Shown one piece after another: positions 37,925 to 48,994 of a stretch of DNA of 64,000 bases (the first letter of the stretch is position 1; every line of letters begins with the position of its first letter). This DNA comes from Progne subis subis (Eukaryota > Chordata > Aves > Passeriformes > Hirundinidae). The stretch lies in the NCBI GenBank assembly GCA_022316685.1, contig JAKJHU010000109.1, positions 1,571,868 through 1,635,867 of the forward strand. Reading direction: 5' to 3'. The notes beneath the pieces are model-generated. The model was not told the DNA's origin. It searched no databases and worked only from the letters and a program-made list of their open reading frames with translations. Made by a program: the position numbers and the translations under genes.

Positions 37925-38317
37925 GTGTTGGGTCAGCAGGATCCCAGGCGTGTGATTGGAACTGATGTGCTGCTGGATATGGGTAATTTTGCTGATCTTC
38001 AAAGGCAGGCTGCCCTTGACCCTCTGTTGCTCGACCAGTGCCACAGAACGGGCATGGCAGCATTGGTTCAAACCATCGAAATGGCTGTTCCAAAGGAGTC
38101 CTTTGCGGCTGTTGTCCAGGGAACACATGAACCCCTTCTGCAATTTGCAGAGAGGTTGACTGCCTCGTTTGAGAGGCAGGTGGAGGATATGAATGCAAGG
38201 ATGCTTGTGCTCAAAAACCTTGTGAGAACTAACTGCAATGCCGAGTGTAGGAGGATCATTGAGGCCCTTACTGATGATCCTTCTCTACAGCAAACGGTAC
38301 AGGCTGTGCAATGGTAG
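37925..38317 (+). pseudogene. gag: ERVK gag capsid fragment with major homology region
   Basis: 131 codons. The major homology region, which is diagnostic for retroviral capsid, lies at about 38117-38158 (QGTHEPLLQFAERL, with the invariant Q, G, E, F, R and L). It is followed by the helical C-terminal domain (RQVED, NCNAECRRII). The capsid N-terminal domain is only partly present. The frame differs from the upstream Pro-rich part, so at least one frameshift separates them. Confidence 0.85.
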
Positions 38318-38460
38318 GTGCCACAGGTTGTAAGATGACTGCCGTGGCTACTGCTCCACGGCCGGCCTGAATCAGGCTGCAGGGCAGACAGTGAAAGCAG
38401 GGGAATGCTCAGGCCAGCAAGAAACAGGGAAAGAAAGTACAGAGAGGGACAAATGTTGTC

Positions 38461-38511
38461 TGTTTCTGTAGTTGGTGTGGCGGACCGAATCATACCTCAG
38501 ATGTCCGTAGG
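38461..38511 (+). pseudogene. gag: ERVK nucleocapsid zinc-knuckle remnant, last Cys lost
   Basis: The spacing is exactly CX2CX4HX4, but the final zinc ligand is Arg (CGT, 38506-38508) instead of Cys. The first Cys is at 38467, the second at 38476 and the His at 38491. TGT to CGT is a single-base change. The finger would not bind zinc normally. A second knuckle was not found. Confidence 0.75.
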
Positions 38512-38599
38512 GTGACAGCTCATGCTAATGGTCAGCCTTTATCAAGCTCAGGAAATGGGAAGCGATGCGCAAAGAGAAGACGCGCTCAGACACAAAACT

Positions 38600-39061
38600 C
38601 TTTCCAGGGCCTGGAGCTGATGGAGGTCTGCTTGGCTGGCTTACAGCCAGCACCTGCAGCTCAGCAGGTCTTGATGTCTGCACGGCAGAAACAGTCATTT
38701 TAGACTCTTGCGGAGTGCACAAAGTTCCCTTGGATGCTTTTGGTCCTATGGGTGGAGGCATGAGTGCTTTCCTCATGGGGAGGTCTACTGCCACCGCCCA
38801 GGGTATCATGGTGCATCTAGGACTCATTGATGCAGACTTTACGGGACAAATATATGCCATGGTTTCCACACCCACTCCCCCGTCACTATCCCTAAAAAGA
38901 CCAGAATTACTCAACTTGTGCCTTTTAAGTCTTCTGTTCACAGAGCAGACAACCGGTTGCAGAGAAATGACGCCACTGGACCACCTCAGGTTCACTGGAC
39001 TGCTGTCCTTGTCACTGAGACACACAAAGCAGTCACACGCAGACAAGAGATTTTCGCAGAG
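38600..39061 (+). pseudogene. pro: ERVK pro region: dUTPase domain (frameshifted)
   Basis: Trimeric dUTPase motifs appear in order: AGLD (38664-38675), GRST (from 38778) and GLIDADFTG (from 38820, containing the catalytic Asp). After about 38880 the frame shifts and continues with the motif 4-like TRITQLV. The Gly-rich motif 5 that closes the active site seems shortened. dUTPase hydrolyses dUTP and keeps uracil out of viral DNA; this copy is broken. The domain placed before protease is a hallmark of betaretrovirus-like elements. Confidence 0.85.
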
Positions 39062-39410
39062 GTCCTTCCGATCTAGCTCACAGCCGAGAGAGCGGAGAGA
39101 AGAGGCCCCTTTGTTTATTTCTTACTTTTATACATTGGTGGGTCTAGCAGAAGATTGGTTTTTTGGGGTTTCCACCCCTCAGCCTCAGTGGCCAGACCAA
39201 TTGTCAGTTACAATTGTTTTCAGGTTAGAAATATGCAAACAAAGGACAGAGAATGAAAAACAAAGGATTTGTTTATGTTACATCTGTGGGAAAAGGTAGA
39301 AAACTGCTCGAATATTCTACAGTAACTAAAAGATCTGACTCCATTTATGAAATTCAAAAAGGCCTTAAAAAACTCAGAAAAACCAGGGTAACAGTCCTGA
39401 CCAAAGACCA
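39062..39410 (-). mobile_element. Inserted LTR-like fragment, inverse to the provirus
   Basis: This stretch interrupts the provirus between the dUTPase end and the protease active site. It shows no retroviral coding similarity and reads on the minus strand with a TATA-box-like GTATAAAAG (around 39125-39133). It looks like a partial LTR from another ERV inserted backwards. Boundaries are approximate and no target-site duplication was established. An alternative is a diverged spacer of the provirus itself. Confidence 0.45.
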
Positions 39411-39734
39411 TCCTGAGAAAGTGTGTACCCTGTCCATCCCTGGTGCAACACCATAAGAGACCCGCCTTTGCAGGCTCCTCGACACTGGTGCGGACATCAT
39501 GATTGTCTCCCTTGCTGCTTGGCCCCCGGAGTGGCCATTGGATTCGTGCAGACATCTGTCGTGGGGTTGGCAGGAATGGCGCAATGCTACATGAGCCAGA
39601 GGCCTGTGATGATCATGAACCCAGAGGGACAGACAGCCATGGTTTGGCCTCATGTCACAGCTGAAACTCATGTCAATCTCTGGGGGAGGGATGTTCTGGC
39701 CACGTGGGGAGTGCGCATCGGGATGGATTTTTGA
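39411..39734 (+). pseudogene. pro: ERVK aspartic protease (frameshifted)
   Basis: The active-site motif LLDTGAD lies at 39473-39493, and the C-terminal part, with NLWGRDVL from 39675, lies in a different frame. A frameshift therefore splits the domain within about 100 bases of the active site. Retroviral aspartic proteases cut Gag and Pol. The second half is a long undisturbed stretch, suggesting moderate age. Confidence 0.85.
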
Positions 39735-41090
39735 TGAGAGTCACTGCAATGAAAGGTGCAGTGTCCCATGCCTCCTTTACGGTGGCTGGTGGACAAACCT
39801 GTTTGGGAGAACCAGTGGCCCCTTCCTCAAGATAAACTAGTAGCCCTTTGTGATTTAGTTCAGGAGCAGCTGGACCAGGGTCATCTGGAGTCTTCTACCA
39901 GTCCCTACTCCTGTCTTCTGCATTAAAAAGAAATCTGGGAAATGGAGGTTGTTACAAGACCTCCGGAAAGTTAATGCCATGATGGAAAGCATGGGGATGT
40001 TGCAGGCTGGTATGCCATCGCCCACCATGCTTCCCGCAGATTGGCCAGTCCTCATTGTGGATCTGAAGGATTGCTTCTTTACAATTCCTTTGCGTCCCAA
40101 TGACAGACCAAAATTTGCCTTCTCAGTGCCAGCTATCAACAATGCTGAGCCCGCACAGTGATATCAATGGAGAGTTTTACCTCAGGGTTGTCGCAACTCA
40201 CTGGCCATATGCCAATGGTAGGTGGCCCGAGCCTTGTCTGGAGTTCGCAAGCAATTTCCTGATGCTCAATTTAATCACTATATGGATGACATATTGGTGG
40301 CTGCGTCCACCCAAGATGAATTGCTGGGGATACAGCCTCAACTGATCAATGCTTTGCATTCTCATGGGCTGCAGGTGGCTCCAGAAAAGGTTCAACAACA
40401 ACTTCCTTGGAAATATTTGGGAGTCAAAATTATGGAACGAACGGTCTAACACCAAGAGGTGCAGTTTGTACATTCGGTGAAGACACTGAATGATGCCCAG
40501 AAATTGGTGGCTGTCATCAATTGGTTACATCCGTATCTGGGATTGACCATGATACAATTGTCTCCTTTGTTTGATTTGTTAAAGGGAGACTCTGGTTTGA
40601 AGTCACCTAGCACATTGACCCCTGAGGCACGTCAGGTGCTGGAGGAGGTTCAGCGAGCTGTTTCTGCTTGCCACATTTATCGCATTGACCCCTCCATTGA
40701 TGTCGCTGTTTTTATTACCACTCCAGATTTGCATTCCACAGGCATTATTGGCCAATGGAAGGAAAAATGGTCCAGTTTCTTGCATGTTTTAGAATGGCGT
40801 TTTTTGCCCCATCAGCTGCAGAAGATGGCAACTGCATTGTTTGAGCTGATCGCTCTTTTGATAATCAAATGCCAACAAAGGTGTTTGCAATTAATGGCTG
40901 CGGTTCCCACAAAAATCGTACTCCCGGTACAGCGGGAAGTCTTTGACTGGACCTTTGCAAACAGCATTTCTCTTCAAAGTGCTCTGGAAAACTTTCTGGA
41001 CAGATTGCTTATCATCTGCCCAGCCACAAGTTATTGCACGTGGCAAAATTCACAGAAATCTCTTTGCGGCCCAAAATTAGTCAGGAGCCT
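39735..41090 (+). pseudogene. pol: ERVK reverse transcriptase and connection (in-frame stops)
   Basis: After a short shifted 5' part, one frame runs from about 39949 to 41090 with only two stops, TGA at 40159-40161 and TAA at 40447-40449. Motifs: [16 protein letters not shown] (catalytic Asp, 40069-40071), the LPQG fingers motif near 40177-40188, and the YMDD active site at 40279-40290. The palm is essentially preserved. The TGA lies where related enzymes have an Arg, so a CGA-to-TGA CpG change is likely. Confidence 0.92.
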
Positions 41091-41600
41091 GTCCAAGAAC
41101 CCACTGTCTTTACTGACAGTTCGGAAGGACAGGCAATGCCATTGTCACTTGGAGGGATGGATTTGAGTGGCAGGTTCTGGAAGGTCATGAGGATGGATCA
41201 GCCCAGTTGGTTGCATTGAGGGCTGCTGTCATGGCATTTCAAAGATTTTCCCAGCAACCTTTGAATTTGGTCACAGATTCTGCCTATGTGGCTGACATGG
41301 CACATTGGGTCATTCAGTTTTGAAGGAAGTCAGCAATGCTGCTTTGTTTCATTTGCTGAGGACCCTGTTGTGTGCCATTCAGGCCCGAGTTCATTCATAC
41401 TACATTCTGCATGTAAGGAGTCATACCAGTTAGCCCGGATTTGTAGCAGAAGGTAATGTGAGGGCTGACAAGTTGGCTAACACAGCGTGGGTAGCACCTC
41501 AGCCTGATACCCTCACCAGGCCAAGGCATCGCATGAGTTTTTCCATCAGAACACACATACCTTGCAGAAGCAGTTTCAGTTGACGCCAACTGAGGCCCGT
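41091..41600 (+). pseudogene. pol: ERVK RNase H domain and start of integrase (frameshifted)
   Basis: The first RNase H acidic motif TVFTDSS (Asp at 41115-41117) and a second, TDSAYVADM (from about 41271), are present but interrupted by frame changes. The region then passes into the N-terminal part of integrase, where the zinc-binding His residues are hard to place in one frame. RNase H degrades the RNA strand during reverse transcription. Confidence 0.8.
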
Positions 41601-42434
41601 GACATTGTTGAATTGTGTGACGACTTTGCTGGCAGGGTTAAACCCCAGAGGCCTTAGGGCCTTGGAGATTTGGTGGACTGATGTCACTCAAATTGCTGAG
41701 TTTGGCCGGCTCAAGTATGTGCATGTTACTGTTGACACTTCCTCCTCTGTGATGTGGGCTTCTGCTCACACTGGAGAAAAGACCCGAGATGTCATTGCCC
41801 ACTGGATGCAGCCTTTGCCATTTTAGGCATACCTTCTGCTGTGAAGATTGACAATGGTCCTGCTTACGCCTCGCAGAAGGCGCGGCAGTTCCTGCAGTTG
41901 TGGTGCGTGTCACACAAGTTTGGTATCCCTCATTCTCCGACTGGTCAAGCTATTGTAGAACACGCTCATGGTAATCTAAAGCGGGTTCTTCAAAAACAGG
42001 GACTGCAGGGTGAGACCCCACATAGTCAGTTGGCAAAAGCTTTGTATACCATTAATCACCTTACGGTGCTGGAGAATTCAAATAATCCTGTCATTTTGAA
42101 CCATCTTCTTTTGTTACAGGCTTCAGACGAGACGCATCAACCTCAAGCGAAGGTTCAGGTACGGAATTTAGTCACCAAACAGTGGGAAGGTCCCTATGAC
42201 CTTATCGCTATGGGGCGTGGGTATGCGTGTGTATTCACAGATACTGGGGTATGCTGGGTACCTGCGAAGTGTGTTCATCCTGACCTGCGACCACAAAGGG
42301 AAAATCCGGTCAATAGGCAAGCTGGAGATCGTGACCAAAATGAAAGTCATCAAGTGGATGAACCATCAAGTGATGACTCAGATGCAGATGATGTGAGTGA
42401 TCACTCCAATGGTCCTTCCACACACAGAAACTGA
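41599..42434 (+). pseudogene. pol: ERVK integrase catalytic core and C-terminus (frameshifted)
   Basis: All three residues of the DDE triad are present: Asp in WTDVTQ (41680-41682), Asp in KIDNGPAY (41850-41852) and Glu in GQAIVEHAHG (41958-41960). The last two have exactly 35 residues between them. A one-base frameshift near 41815 separates the first Asp from the other two. The downstream frame is open for 227 codons to the stop at 42432, with a DNA-binding-like C-terminal domain and an acidic Ser/Asp tail. Confidence 0.92.
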
Positions 42435-42489
42435 ACATTGTTCATTTTTCTTTTTTCTTTTTCTTTCTTGTAACATGTAATAAATACGA

Positions 42490-43155
42490 TGGACCAAATT
42501 CTATAAATCAAAATTTTAGAATTTTATTGAGAGACAAAATAACAGTCTCTGATAGCCACAATTTAAAGGACAGCGTCGAGCCCGGGATCGGCACTGGGTG
42601 AACGCAGTAACACACTCTGTCAGTGTGTCACCCCCCAAGTTCACATTTCTGGCTTGGAGCTGTCTCTTTTTATACACTGGATCGCTGACAGAAAATCGGG
42701 GCTCCGAGGTTCCCTCGTCCGAGGCAGCCTCATTAGATATTCATGTTCGGGTTCTGGTGTTTTGAATGGATTTGCCCGGGAAACAATGTCCTTGATTGTT
42801 GTGTCCAGGTGCTGTGTAGAGATGTTAATGTCGGGAGGAGACGGATGAGATATCGATCTGATGTGATCATTTGGTTCTCCGGGTTCTCCATCTCCCTTTT
42901 CCATTGTCTTTGTTTTCCTCTTAACGATTCCCGGCAGAGGTATCCTCGTGTCCCTTTTCGTGTAATTCTTAGCATAGTTTCTCGTGTCCCTCCTGTGTAA
43001 TCTCTGACAAAAGGAAATTCCTTGTACCCCTCTCCGTGCAGCTTTCGTCTCAGTTTACCCATAGTATATTCGATTAGAAATAGAACTTATATTTATAGGG
43101 GGTGAATTACATCTTATATATTTTAACACGAATTAACTTTAGGACATATATCACA
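42490..43155 (-). mobile_element. Inverted LTR-like insertion in place of env
   Basis: On the minus strand this block has a TATA-like GTATAAAAAG (42666-42675) and an AATAAA signal (complement 42523-42528) about 140 bp downstream, the spacing of an LTR U3-R-U5. One edge shows TGGACC at 42490, the reverse complement of an LTR end. The other edge near 43155 is uncertain, and no target-site duplication was confirmed. It lies where env would be expected. It differs from the provirus's own 290-bp LTR. Confidence 0.6.
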
Positions 43156-43172
43156 TAACAGAAAGAGTGAGA

Positions 43173-43462
43173 TGTTGCCATATTTTATGAGCTTTTGTGA
43201 GATGTTTACAGCTCTGTAGCTGAATTCTCATGGTCTGTACTGTAAATATCACGTTTTCCACAATCCTTTCTGATGAGAGTCAACTGATTGACTTCTAGCC
43301 TGGCCAGCGGGATGGAGAGGTGGTAACCTCGTTCTCCAATCCCTGGTCATTGTTCAGAACCTATATACATGAGGTTTTTGTAAATAATAAAAGTTTTTCA
43401 AAATTCTTCTTGGAGTCAGAGAGTGTGTGACTATCATTTTCTCTTTGTGTCCTCTAGCAACA
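43173..43462 (+). mobile_element. 3' LTR of the ERVK provirus (290 bp)
   Basis: It starts TGTTGC and ends GCAACA, a perfect 6-bp terminal inverted repeat with the canonical TG...CA ends. A purine-rich, polypurine-tract-like run (AGAAAGAGTGAGA, 43160-43172) lies directly before it. Inside are TATATACA near 43362 and AATAAA near 43390. The short length suits ERVK LTRs. No matching copy was found at the 5' side. Confidence 0.82.
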
Positions 43463-44689
43463 GTTCCGTTCCTTGCAGCTAGGAGCAAACAAAAGCTGTG
43501 GCCTTCCTCCTGTGCCCTTTGCTCTGATAATTTTGTAGTGTGATTGCTGTGACTTCCACATGATATCCCATTGTAGAACTAAAGGTGAGAAATTAAATAT
43601 CTATTTCTGTTTGAGAGAATTCTGAATGCTTCCAGTGCCCTTTGAAACATTTGTTACTGCTCCCATTTCCTGTCCTCCACCCTGTGTAGTATCAGATGCA
43701 GCCACTTTCCTTTTGGAGTTGGAAGAGGCGGGTGGAACTTACGGGCTGTGAACACCACTCCCAGGGCGGGCAATCAGGGGCATAGTTCAGTCCTCTTGAC
43801 TTGGGACAAGCTAAGCTTCTTTTTAACTGTGATAATAAAAAACACTGCCTTTAAGATACTTGCCTAAAATAAAGTCACTCTTACCTATCTTCACACCTTA
43901 CTGCAAAGGAAAACATCCTGCTTCTTTATGTGTGATAATTTACCATTAACATTGTATTACTGTAATCACATAGAGGATTGGAAGTGACAGCAACCTGGCA
44001 CTTGTAATTTATTTTGAAGGTGTGAACAATCCCACATAATTTCTCATTAGCAAATGATGGATATTAACTCACCCAGAAGAAATTTAAGTTTACTGCAATT
44101 ACTTTGTGCCCAATAAAGCTAGAGAAAATCTAGTTTTACAGGTTTGGGGGATGTCTTTATGATAGGAGAGTGAACAGATGTTAGAAGCCAACACTTGGGC
44201 TACGATAGCTTGGGAAGCAGGATGGCAGAGGTTTGTTACAGTAGTGCATGTGAATGCAGCTTGAGCTGCACAGTGGGGTCTGGGGACCCGTGCTGTTCTT
44301 TGTCACAGTGGTTTCTTGAAACAACAGGCAATTTCACAGGGTAAGGGTGAGTTTCAGACCACGCAGTAACCAATCTAAGCTTGTGTTTTGGCTCATATAG
44401 AATACAGAAACAACTTAAGTGCCTGTCCTTTGGATTTGCCTCTTCAGTCTTATTTTCTTGGTATTGCTTTCACATACCCTGTATTTACTAAAGCAATGAA
44501 ATGGGATTCTACATCTGAGATGTTTCCCAGTCAAGCCTCCTGTGTTGGTCTGGAAGGCTTTGGACTGGCTCAGCTTGAGGTATCTGCATCCCATCAGGGG
44601 CAGTGCAGGGCTGGCACAGTCGGGGTGCTGCTGGGTGTCCCGGAGGCTGCATCAGCCCCACACTCCCATGCAGACAGCATTGCTGCTGC
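43463..44689. other. Intergenic DNA before the DAPK2 CpG island
   Basis: AT-rich until about 44520, then rising in GC. No gene, RNA gene or identified repeat was recognised. It probably holds distal regulatory DNA of DAPK2. Confidence 0.6.
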
Positions 44690-45350
44690 CGGGGCGATCG
44701 TCCCGATGTCCCTGCGGCCCGCTCTGCATCCCTCGCCCTCTCTTCGCGGGGGCTGCCCTGGGCGGAGCGCGGAGCCGGGCCCCTCCCTCAGCCCTCCCTC
44801 CGGGCCCGGGGCGGGCAGGGCTCCGCGGCTCCTCCGCCCGGCCCGGCCCGGCCCCGCCCCGCCGCCCCCTCAGCCTCCGCCCGGCCCGGCCAGACGGACC
44901 CTGCGTGTTCAGGGAGCCCGGGGGACGCGGTAAGTGGGCGCTGCCCCCTCAGCCGGCGGCGCCTCCGCAGGTTCCCCTCTCTATGTTCCTCTGGGTCAGT
45001 CCCTTACGCTGAGCCTCCCTCACGGCTCTCCCGCTCCGGGTCCCGCCCGTGCCTCGGGGGCTGAGGTGTCGCGGCTGTGCAGCCCCCCTGGCCGGGCAGC
45101 TCCGGGGCCGGCCGCGGGTCCTTCCCACGGGGCTGGCGGGGTGCAGACCCTCGGCCTCTTCACGGTGCCTGTGCTGGCTCTGTGTGTGCCCGCAGCCGCC
45201 AGCCGGGGGGAAAGGCAGCTCCCCGCAGCACCCCCGCCTCGAGCAGCTGTCCTTTATCCCCGAGCAGGTCCTGCAGGGGCCGGGCAGTGCCGCGGTTCCA
45301 CAAGCGCCGCTCGGTCTGGCACTGTTCCTGTCCGAGGCCATGGGGCACGG
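44690..45350 (+). promoter_or_regulatory. DAPK2: CpG-island promoter, probably of DAPK2
   Basis: A block rich in GC and CpG with GC boxes (for example GCCCCGCCCCGCC, 44851-44863). It is the only CpG island between the two genes and ends about 7.6 kb before the DAPK2 start-codon exon. No TATA box was seen. Assignment to DAPK2 is by position and strand of the splice donor at 44930. Confidence 0.7.
44760..44929 (+). other. DAPK2: Putative DAPK2 non-coding exon 1
   Basis: A strong donor, GACGCG|GTAAGTG, at 44929/44930 lies inside the CpG island and would splice to the acceptor at 52936. The 5' end is not defined by sequence; 44760 is only a rough bound. A non-coding first exon and a start codon in exon 2 is the usual DAPK2 arrangement. 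Confidence 0.55.
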
Positions 45351-46619
45351 TTGGTCCGGGGTTCAGGCTCGGCTTGCTGATAGCGTTCAGCGAATGCTGT
45401 GCAACTTCCATAGAGTATCTGCGAGTTTCTTCCTGCCTTTTCCCTCAAATAGCTTCACGTGGCTTTCTTTGCACCTGTTCCTCTGGCCAGCGAGCCGGGG
45501 GTCCTGGAGCAACACGGCACGGTGGAGAGGGCTGGTTTGGCCTGGCCTGCATCCTTGTGGAGGAGAGTCAGGAAGGAAGATGTGAGTTAGAGGGTGAAAA
45601 TGTGTGGGGATTGCTCCTGCTTTGGGGGATCAGTCATCAGCTGCAAAAGGACCAAAATCACAATGCTCACCCGCTTAACGTGTGAGGGAAAAGCTTAATT
45701 CTGGTTTCCCGTGCCTTTCAGTTGCTTGTGCAAGAAACACAGATCGCAGAGGTGAGGTCTCCCTTCACTTTGGGGCAGTGATGTGAGTTATGTGCAGCAG
45801 TAATCCTTAAAGGTGCCTCAGGGACGGGGAGCAGGGCTCTGCCCATGCCATGCCAGCGTGCCTGGCATTGAAGGCTTCCCCTGCGTCCTGAGCGTCCAGG
45901 CTGTGTTCCCACCCAGCTCATCACTCAGGCACGCTGGGCTTTGGGATCCCTGGCCTTGGCTGGGAGCTGGGGAGCTTGAATTAGCTCCAGAGCCAATGTG
46001 GTTGGTACGTGTGCTTGAAGCAGAGGCTTGGAAATACAGTCTTGGGTCATTAGCGACATATGTAATTACTGCAGGGTAGATTTGGGAGATCATAAAGGGA
46101 GTCCTTGAGAGTTAGTGGCAGGAGCAGTGATTCTGTAATGGGGCTGAATTGCTCAGATGCTGGGTATGTTTTGTGTTTTTTATAGACACACAAGTACTAA
46201 TAGTTGCCTCTATTTCCTGGCAGAAAAATTTTTAGGCTACTTTTGTTTTCTGACAGAAAAATGTTTCAGTGAAAATGAGGATTTGCTGAAATTAATAGAA
46301 CTTTTAACTGTGCTACGCTTCTTTGAAAGCAGAGAAAAAAAGCTGCTTGGGTTGTTTGGTTTGGTTTTTTTGGATGGTTGGTTGGTTTGCTTTTTGTTTT
46401 GGGGTTTTTTTTTTTTGCTGTTGAAATTGCTTAGTCTTTTGTGTGATAAAAGAAAAGAGAAAGATGAAAAAAGGAATGAAAGTGAAAGAAGAAAATACTT
46501 AATACTTTAATGCTTATGAAAATCTGTTTAGTTTTAGCATAAAACACCAAAACTTGAAGACAATATAACTTTAATTTGTTAAATGGTTAAATGGGTTTGG
46601 GTTTTTTCCCCCAGATCAT

Positions 46620-46647
46620 TAATTTAATTTAATTTAATTTAATTTAA
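46620..46647. repeat. (TTTAA)n microsatellite
   Basis: Five consecutive AATTT/TTTAA units in DAPK2 intron 1. It is a simple repeat with no other structure around it. Confidence 0.9.
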
Positions 46648-48994
46648 AGCAGTCTGGTTTTGATTCTAAATTGGTTTTGGTCATCTTTCAGTATTATAAA
46701 ACAGTTCATATGGGAAGATTTTACTTTGATCTGTTCTAATGGGTTTGGGATTTTGGTCTAGTGTGTCTAATGTTTTGTAATATAAAAGCGTGCCACAGGG
46801 AATGCTTCTGAATTTGGCAAAGGGTTTAATGATTCAGCTCATGTCAGGTGTACTTGAGAAAATCAGGTTATTCAGCTGTTACCTCAGTCACTTGAAACTG
46901 GTTTCCTTAGGACAGAAGAAACCCTAAGGAAAATAAAATGCAAGGCTGTTGGCAAGGGAAGTGGTTCAACAGATTTTGTTCTCACCTCTTGATTCCTGTA
47001 TTCTGCTCTTGTTCACTAGTGGGAGGACATTTATCTTGGGTTTTACATGTCACTGATTTGACCAGTCACTGATTATCACATAATTTGGTAATGACAGGCT
47101 AATAACTTACTTATGCAAGGAAAACTTCTTTAGAGGAGACATACAGAACTTTCTTCTGCTCCTCCTGAGAGGGATTCTGTCACTCTCTACAGAAGAGTGG
47201 GTTTCTGTAGATCGATGTCCTTTTCACACAGCATAAGCTGCATTAAAAAAAGCGCTTCTGTACTGCATTAAGAATGTCTTTATCCAGGGACTGTACTGAT
47301 GTAAAGTATGTGTGTGTAAATATATGCCTTAGCTCACACTGGGGAACTGTGATTTCTTAGGGTAAGTATGATCCTATTTTATGGTAGGGCAGAGTTTAGG
47401 AAGAATGTGAAGAGATGAGGCAGGATGTGTTTCTAGTGCCTGAAACTGCCATCTCAGAGCTTGTATCCTATTTCTGGGTTTTTTACAGCTTTGTTCCATG
47501 TCTGTAGTAAAATCATTCACACAAGATAAGCAATACTTTGCTGCCTTGTGGTATTTGCCCTGTGTTAAGGGGAGTTGGATACAACAATAAAAGGTGAAGT
47601 ATTATGTTCTTATACTAAACTATATATACCATACTGTACTATGGAGTGTCATTATGGAAACACAGCAATATAAATGCTGAGTGGAAGCTGGTCTTCATAT
47701 GAAAATTCTCACTGTGAAGAGGAGGGGAGGGGAGATGCCCCTGACATGTTAGAATAAGGTGTGTATCAGGAAAAAAAGTTGCTCTTTCCTTGGATCTTGA
47801 ACAACTTTTTTGTCTGAGTCCAAGATGAATGTCTGTCCATCTCTAATTCTGCCTGCCTTCACTGGCCACCAACAGAAAAATCACCACCTGACTAGGAAAA
47901 AAAAAAAAAAAAAAAGCTGTCATTCCTGCTTTGTTGTACTTGTGCTCTGTACTTGTAAATGGTGTCCAACAAAACCCTTGTAGTATAAGAAATCTTTGAA
48001 AGTGATATCACCTTAGTTTCCTGAAGTGAAGGTATATTGTCTGAGAAGGGCAACATTCATGCTTGTGAAATAGCACTTCTGTTTCAGATGAATTTTAAGC
48101 ATGTGAAGACTATCTTTTGAGGGCTTACCCCCTTGTGCTGTGCAAATGACAGTTGCTTTGAGTCATCAAGTGTATGATCTATTTTGGGCATTTGCTAAGT
48201 GTGACTGTTGGGTGAAAGCCAGGGAGAGAGATCTGTGGAAGGCAGGATAGGATAACATGAAGTGATAGACATGGGAAACACCAACACATCAGAGGTACCA
48301 CTGCGGGTCTGAACACTGTGCAACAGTTTTGTCTTCAGCCTTCAAATCAAGGCTCTGGGCTTGAATGGGTCCTTTGTGAGAGATTTAACTTACTGCTTTG
48401 ACCTCTGCAGAAATGGGTGTAAGTTGAGAGATCAGCAGAAGGGATGAGAATTTCCTGGTTATTTTTGCGTGGATTCTGTGCACCTGCAGAATCAGCTGTA
48501 TTCTTTGCAGGATGCTGGGAAATAAGTGAACTTGTCAATCAAACATTGTGACAGTTTGCAGACGCATTCGGGTGGGTTCCCCACTCTCAAAGCAATCTTT
48601 TTAACTTGCTCCTCTAAATAGCAGTGAACTCTTTTTTAAAACAATGACTTTTTAGGTGTATTTGCATTAGTGTTGTTTATAAACATGTTTACGACCTTGG
48701 ATTTTGGTGAAGCGAATAGTCAGCTTGAGGGATTTACAATCTTTGGGCAAGTCTCAGCAGCCTCTCTTATTACTTGGGCATTTACCTGTACTTGACTTTT
48801 GCATGTACTCAGAGCATAATTTTGCAATTCAGGGTGACTGAAAGGTTTGGGGTTTTCAGTAAGGCTTGGCTTTGTCCTTTGCTTGTGTAATGGTTTTAAT
48901 TCAAAAAAAAACAGGCAGAAACACAAAATTATCTAGTGGTTTCACATTCGCTAAATTTTGGGTGTTAAATTTAGTGTAGTGGTCTTAGTGCTTG

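Larger units (their letters stand above)
36250..43462 (+). mobile_element. Decayed ERVK-like (class II, betaretrovirus-like) provirus
   Basis: Remains appear in retroviral order on the + strand: a Pro-rich gag region, capsid, zinc-knuckle remnant, dUTPase, protease, reverse transcriptase, RNase H, integrase and a 3' LTR. A dUTPase encoded in the pro region and the style of the RT and integrase motifs point to a betaretrovirus-like ERVK element. The reading frame is broken many times by stops and frameshifts, so it is non-functional as read. The left boundary is approximate because no 5' LTR or primer-binding site was seen. No env is present. LTR-like DNA in the opposite orientation lies inside at about 39062-39410 and 42490-43155. 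Confidence 0.88.

Noticed and set aside
42440..43172. Search for an env gene between integrase and the 3' LTR.
   Set aside because: No signal peptide, furin site, fusion peptide or transmembrane pattern was seen. The DNA reads as an inverted LTR.
44388..45685. Long overlapping Pro/Ala/Arg-rich reading frames in the second CpG island.
   Set aside because: GC-rich shadows with no known protein in any frame. The strong GTAAGTG donor at 44930 fits a non-coding first exon better.
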